Below, in pieces: positions 39,901 through 43,763 of a DNA stretch of 43,763 nt. The DNA comes from Chromera velia. Its lineage: Eukaryota > Sar > Chromeraceae. The notes below the pieces were generated by a model. The model was given only the letters and a program-made list of their open reading frames with translations. It was not told where the DNA came from and did not search any database. The number at the start of each line of letters is the position of its first letter. Within the stretch, counting starts at the first letter, position 1. The position numbers were made by a program, and so were the translations under genes. Where the stretch lies: the NCBI GenBank assembly GCA_018398765.1, contig JAHBMJ010000406.1:1-43763 (forward strand), read 5' to 3'.

Positions 39901-41648
39901 AGGGAGGGAGGGAGGTTGGTCAGGAAGAAGGTAGGGAGGGGGTCCGAGGAGTCGAGAAAAGTTAAGTGGATGGTCATTGATCAAATGGAGAGAGAGGAAG
40001 CGTGACATTCGAACTTTTTCGATGGAAGGTCTCCAGGTTGGAGGAAAAGCTTCAAGCAGAATGAGCGTGCACAAAACATTTGAAGGGGACAAGAAAACAG
40101 ACACGGCAATTAAGGTCTTGCCTGAATGTCTCCGTGTGTCACCTTGTCTTCATGACCACCTCCATTCATCAGGCAACTTGAAGCATTTGGTACTCACTCT
40201 CAGCTCAAGTATTTCAAGTCAGTGAAACCAAGAAGATATTCCTGCCTGCCTGCCTGCCTGACTGACTGAATGAATGAATGAATGAATGAATGAATAAAAG
40301 AATGAATGAATGAATGACTGACTGAATGAATGAATGAATGAATGACTGACTGACTGAATAAATGCATGAATGAATGAATGAATGAATGAATGAATGAATG
40401 AATAAACGAATGAATGAATGATTGTCTGACTGACTGACTGACTGACTGACTGACTGATTGTCTGACTGACTGACTGACTGATTGTCTGACTGACTGACTG
40501 ACTGACTGACTAACTGACTAACTGACTGAATGCGTAACTAACTGACTGACTGACTGACTGACTGCCTGACTGCCTGACTGCCTGCCTGCCTGCCTGCCTG
40601 CCTGACTGACTGATAGACTGCCTGACTGCCTGCCTGCCTGCCTGCCTGACTGACTGACTGACTGACCAACCGAAAGTTTCCCAGCACGGGGAAGTTTCGT
40701 TTAATTGCGAAATTTTCCTGTTTGAGGTCGGAGAGGCCCTGGTACCAATACCTGCAAGCAGAAGAGGAAGTCCATGATGTGACATAGACAGAAAGGAACT
40801 CTGAGCAACAGACAGACAGACAGACATGCTGAGAGACAGGGAGGGTGGAGCCAGGAAGAGGCAAAACGAGAAGAAGAGGATAATGTGGTGCGCCGTCAGA
40901 ATGACAGATTTTCTACCAAAGAGGATTGAAGCACTCTCAAGAATCTGACGGTTCAGTCGATTTCTTCTTCTGAGCAAAAAGAAAATATTGACATGATGAA
41001 AAAAGAAAAAGAAAAACAACTGACCCGGCAGTGAGAGCAGCAGCCGCGTAGGGTTGCCATGCCAGAGGACCCAGAAAAGCGAACATCGACACGGACCCCG
41101 CCCCGAGTCCATAGCCGACCCTCCTGAAGACTGCCGGTGTCCACAAGTGAATGAAGTCTGGGAAGGCCGTTGCTCTGGTCACAGGCTTCCTCCAACTCTC
41201 CGTGTGCTCCTCTGGGCCCTTCGAGGCTGCAGGCAGGGAGGGAGGGATGGAATGTCTGCGTGTGTCTGTGTGTATTCAGAAAATAACATCTGGTGGCCAT
41301 ATCATGGGATGCATCTACGAGACCCTAGAACGGGGAATCGTCCCCCAAGTTTTGAGGTTGCAAAAGAATTGGGATACTCTTGGAACTTCCACAATCGTAT
41401 AGATAACCCCAACCAATGTGAGTTTCTGGTTGGTTTTACGCCCAATTTCTCGTTATTATCCACCTTCTGGTGCGACAACATGCATCATTGTCAGCAGACA
41501 AGCAGCAACCATGACGGACAGACCGACCTTTTGCTGAGAAGCGCCTGCTTGTTGCGTAAATGCATGCAGCAGAGGCAAGCTCCCTGCGGATCCCCCTCCT
41601 GACCACGAAATGCTGGAGAGGGACGAGTGGGCACCCAAAGAAGCCCAT
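36736..41648 (-). CDS. FMN-binding glutamate synthase-family protein with mitochondrial-type presequence
   Basis: Ten exons on the minus strand: 41648-41528, 41226-41025, 40751-40671, 39888-39798, 39619-39548, 39281-38633, 38368-38214, 37868-37687, 37398-37286, 36902-36736. All have GT-AG borders and every phase matches, giving 1833 nt and 610 residues ending in TAG. The ATG at 41648 follows an in-frame TAG. The start is basic with aromatic and serine residues (..RRFSAK..), like a mitochondrial presequence, and a hydrophobic segment follows (FAFLGPLAW, then AAAALTAG). The rest aligns by eye with bacterial/archaeal FMN-binding glutamate synthase proteins: NFPVLGNFRYILEVLRPEIR, QYFIESD, FGTSRNVYA, GYTWANHS, ISGMSYGALS, LSQGAKPSHGG, GGKPVGFKLC, DGSEGGTGAAP, ASGKI, GADTCNAARAFMFSLGCIQ and CNTNMCPTGVTTQ. 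The cysteines of the last block fit the 3Fe-4S ligands of this family. It corresponds to the synthase domain only; the exact reaction is unproven. Confidence 0.9.
36924..36958. repeat. (GA)n microsatellite at an intron end
   Basis: On the gene's sense strand this is (CT)n, placed upstream of the acceptor of the last glutamate synthase exon, where it serves as an extended polypyrimidine tract. Confidence 0.85.
40239..40669. repeat. (CTGA)n/(AATG)n/(CTGC)n tetranucleotide array
   Basis: Long array of related tetranucleotides (AATG, ACTG, CCTG) in the glutamate synthase intron between 39888 and 40671. On the sense strand it starts directly after the donor (CG|GTTGGTCAGTCAGTC). Ser/Gln-rich minus-strand frames through it are artefacts. 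Confidence 0.95.
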
Positions 41649-42289
41649 CTCTTTCAATCTCAGCTAGACGGTTCTTCGAAAGCAACCTCGTTTGCGTAAA
41701 CGAGGCAGAAAGTCCACCACTTTGCTCTGTTTACAGGTTCTCTACCGAGAGATGAAACAAAGATACTGCATGCGCAGGAGCGTGCAATGTGTTGCCTGCA
41801 AAGAAGGCGCCGCAAAGTGGGTCAACTGAACTTAAACCCGAGTCTCGATATCTTGAGCTTGAGAAAACGTGGATCTACGCATTCACACCTCCATGTGTCG
41901 ACGTGCGTCATGTGTGATCGATGTGTGATCTTTCTTGAATGTTCTTTTTAGTAATATATATGCAATTTTATACGGGAGTGTTGCAGTCTGATTGAAGTTC
42001 GAATTCACTGTTGCGTAGAGCACTTGCATGCATGCATGCATGCGTATATCGATCGTGTTTATCGATCGTCGTATATGCATGCATGTTGCACAAAAAGTGT
42101 ATGATACATGACAGTCTTTGACAGATCGAAGCAAGCTAGAGCAATGAGTTTCTGCTTCTTCATCAGCTATCAGAAAGCTGCGAGTGTATTTTGTCACACA
42201 TCATCGAAAGTCGCCACCTCCTGTGATCAGTCTGATTGCTGAATCAAGTGCTTCCTCAAAATCCAAGTGTTGTTCATTAATTGTGCAGT
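41649..42289. promoter_or_regulatory. Divergent promoter with a TGCATGCA array
   Basis: Gap between head-to-head genes. It holds a 19-bp TGCATGCA array (42025-42043), two ATCGATCG elements (about 42048 and 42061), and a second TATGCATGCATG (42074-42085). GCATGC-GTATAT-CGATCG on the left and CGATCG-TCGTATAT-GCATGC on the right form an imperfect inverted arrangement of about 60 bp. The plus-strand gene begins about 200 bp further on. The regulatory role is inferred. Confidence 0.55.
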
Positions 42290-43114
42290 ATGGACGGTCA
42301 GCAACGAACAGACAGGATGGTCGGCTGGCTTCCTTCTGATGCTGAGGAGCAGCTCGAACTTGGGTGGAGTGTGATTTCTCACGCATTCAAGCAGAAATGG
42401 CAGGACGGTCAGACAGAGATTGAGGCTTTGAAAGCAGAGAACGAGAGATTGGTGAAAATGCTCGAGAAAGCCGACGACAGGTCATCCGCACTTGAGGAGC
42501 AGTTGCAGAGAGCAAATGACAAGAGCTCGCAGCTGGTCTCAGAGAACCAGAATTTGGTGTACACCATCAAGCGTCTTCAAAAGGACGTGCAACGCCTCGA
42601 GAACTTGAAGAAAGTCGTTCTCTCACAGATCCAGGAAGACACAGACACTATTGCATTCCCAGCTTCCAACACCCTCCGTGCTGTTGCAGCGCAAACAGCA
42701 CAAGCCCAAGGGGGGCACACTCACACTGTGATGCCTTCCGGTCATACCAACCAGCACTTTGTGATGTCGAAACCGGCAGAATCCCACATGCCCGCAACCA
42801 TCAGTGCCCCACTGCCAGCAGGTGCTGGCCGCAGTGGAAACGGACGCTCCCAGCCTGAGATGTACCCCCCCACCTCTCAGACGGCGACTGGGGCAGCAGA
42901 GACTGTCGCCGCGGTGGACGGGAAAGAATTCTTCCGGGTGGCTCGTAGTGCATTAAGCTATGAGTCGTTCAACCGTTTCCTGTCTGTCATCCGTCAGTTG
43001 AACAACAGAGAACTGAGCAGGGACGCGACTCTGGAGCATGCAAAGGGTATCTTCGGAAAGGATCAGCCAGAGCTCCTTGAGAGCTTCCGGATGCTCCTCA
43101 TGAGACACATGTGA
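42290..43114 (+). CDS. NAIP/At4g15545-like coiled-coil protein
   Basis: From ATG 42290 (an in-frame TAA lies at 42278-42280) to TGA at 43114: 274 residues in one exon. Residues about 30-120 form a long coiled coil (EIEALKAENERLVKMLEKA, then ALEEQLQRAND, then LVYTIKRLQKDVQRLENLK). A low-complexity Ala/Pro/Thr/Ser/His linker follows. The C-terminal 65 residues (DGKEFFRVARSALSYESFNR, then FL.VIRQLNNRE, then ATLEHAKGIFG.., then LLESFRMLL) match the end of the plant At4g15545/NAIP family, which in Arabidopsis interacts with NAI2 at ER-derived structures. Its function in protists is not established. The TGTGCAG just before the ATG could be an acceptor of a 5'-UTR intron. It is divergent from the glutamate synthase gene. 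Confidence 0.8.
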   Translation: MDGQQRTDRMVGWLPSDAEEQLELGWSVISHAFKQKWQDGQTEIEALKAENERLVKMLEKADDRSSALEEQLQRANDKSSQLVSENQNLVYTIKRLQKDVQRLENLKKVVLSQIQEDTDTIAFPASNTLRAVAAQTAQAQGGHTHTVMPSGHTNQHFVMSKPAESHMPATISAPLPAGAGRSGNGRSQPEMYPPTSQTATGAAETVAAVDGKEFFRVARSALSYESFNRFLSVIRQLNNRELSRDATLEHAKGIFGKDQPELLESFRMLLMRHM

Positions 43115-43763
43115 CCGGCCTAGCATGCATGCGCACAATCGTATTTCGCTTCGTGGAAGATTTCTGATTGGATTGGCAGACAGACAAACGGCACCGACAC
43201 GAATGAGAGGAGAGAGGCGGACATACGGCCAGCATTCCCCCCGTCACTCAAGTTAGCACCCAAGTCCTTTGAGCTCGTGAGGGTCCCACGCGGATAACCT
43301 CTCATTTGTATCCAGCTGGGGAGTGTGTTTTGGTGGGACTCTAGCTGACTGCATTAGAACTAGCATCAGAAATAAGTTCTCGTCACGAATCTCGTGTTTC
43401 ACTGTTGATGTGACCGTCGTTTGCAATGGATGCAAAAAAATATAAAAAAGCTGCCAAAAACTAACTACATTAAACCTGCTACTAATTGTTTGTCATATTT
43501 TGAACTCGACATTGTCACTCAGTGTGGGCCGCATTAAGACAAAACGGCGACAGTGCTCTAGGACACCACTAATCACTAACCACTATCCACTAACCACATT
43601 ATGCCCAAGTTCAAGCATGGTAGCATATTAATGTATATACCAGGTTTTACATTTATTCTAGCATTTATTGACTTCCAATTTGATGTCCAATTTTCAAAAT
43701 TATTCATTGAACCCTAGATTCTAGCCTAGATTGAACAGAAGAAACCAAAAATGGCTTAACTAC
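43115..43763. other. 3' flank turning AT-rich
   Basis: No gene seen. It becomes AT-rich from about 43420 with A runs. A degenerate short tandem of CACTAACCA-like units lies at about 43563-43600. It resembles the other AT-rich islands found at gene 3' ends in this window. Confidence 0.55.

Overview
This window looks like nuclear DNA from an intron-rich unicellular eukaryote. The evidence is genes split by GT-AG introns with pyrimidine-rich 3' ends, abundant microsatellites, a retroelement relic, a hAT-type transposon, and proteins of eukaryotic families (SCOC-like coiled coil, MAP-kinase-like kinase, RING/TRAF zinc-finger protein). An alga-related protist, perhaps an alveolate such as a chromerid, would fit the mix: a NAIP/At4g15545-type protein, a bacterial/archaeal-type glutamate synthase domain, and repeated TGCATGCA motifs known from apicomplexan AP2 factors. 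That placement is inference. I see no prokaryotic features, no CRISPR array and no RNA gene.

Layout. 1-1.5 kb: 3' part of a decayed retroelement (reverse transcriptase, then a C2H2 finger and a Pro/Ser-rich tail). 1.5-2.7 kb: GA- and TGTC-rich repeats. 2.74-3.04 kb (+): short coiled-coil SCOC-like gene. 3.8-5.0 kb: AT-rich island. 5.0-7.7 kb (-): RING/TRAF-like gene that appears damaged, with a duplicated intron and a kinase-exon fragment joined to one of its splice donors. 7.7-8.2 kb: promoter-like region with TGCATGCA. 8.2-10.0 kb (+): unrecognised multi-exon candidate gene. 10-23.2 kb: pyrimidine-rich repeat mosaic with several duplications and at least eight copies of a tRNA-like dispersed repeat; no gene recognised with confidence. 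23.2-23.9 kb: AT-rich island. 23.94-25.24 kb (-): intact single-exon fatty-acid hydroxylase/sterol-desaturase family gene. 25.24-25.96 kb: divergent promoter with clustered TGCATGCA. 25.96-28.80 kb (+): atypical MAP-kinase-like gene with an in-frame TAG inside the kinase domain. 29.2-33.2 kb (+): a chain of small candidate exons around a 0.5 kb tetranucleotide array. 33.9-36.7 kb: AT-rich stretch containing an 842-bp hAT-type non-autonomous transposon. 36.74-41.65 kb (-): complete ten-exon FMN-binding glutamate synthase-family gene with a mitochondrial-type presequence. 41.65-42.29 kb: divergent promoter with a TGCATGCA array. 42.29-43.11 kb (+): NAIP/At4g15545-like coiled-coil gene. 43.1-43.76 kb: AT-rich end.

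Overall order. Gene orientation strictly alternates (+ - + - + - +). The three head-to-head gaps carry TGCATGCA clusters, and the tail-to-tail gaps are AT-rich islands. Introns and flanks are pyrimidine-rich on the sense strand, so the skew reports transcription direction. The genes do not form one obvious pathway. The two clearly metabolic ones are a membrane lipid/sterol hydroxylase or desaturase and a glutamate synthase-like oxidoreductase; the rest look like signalling, ubiquitin or trafficking proteins.
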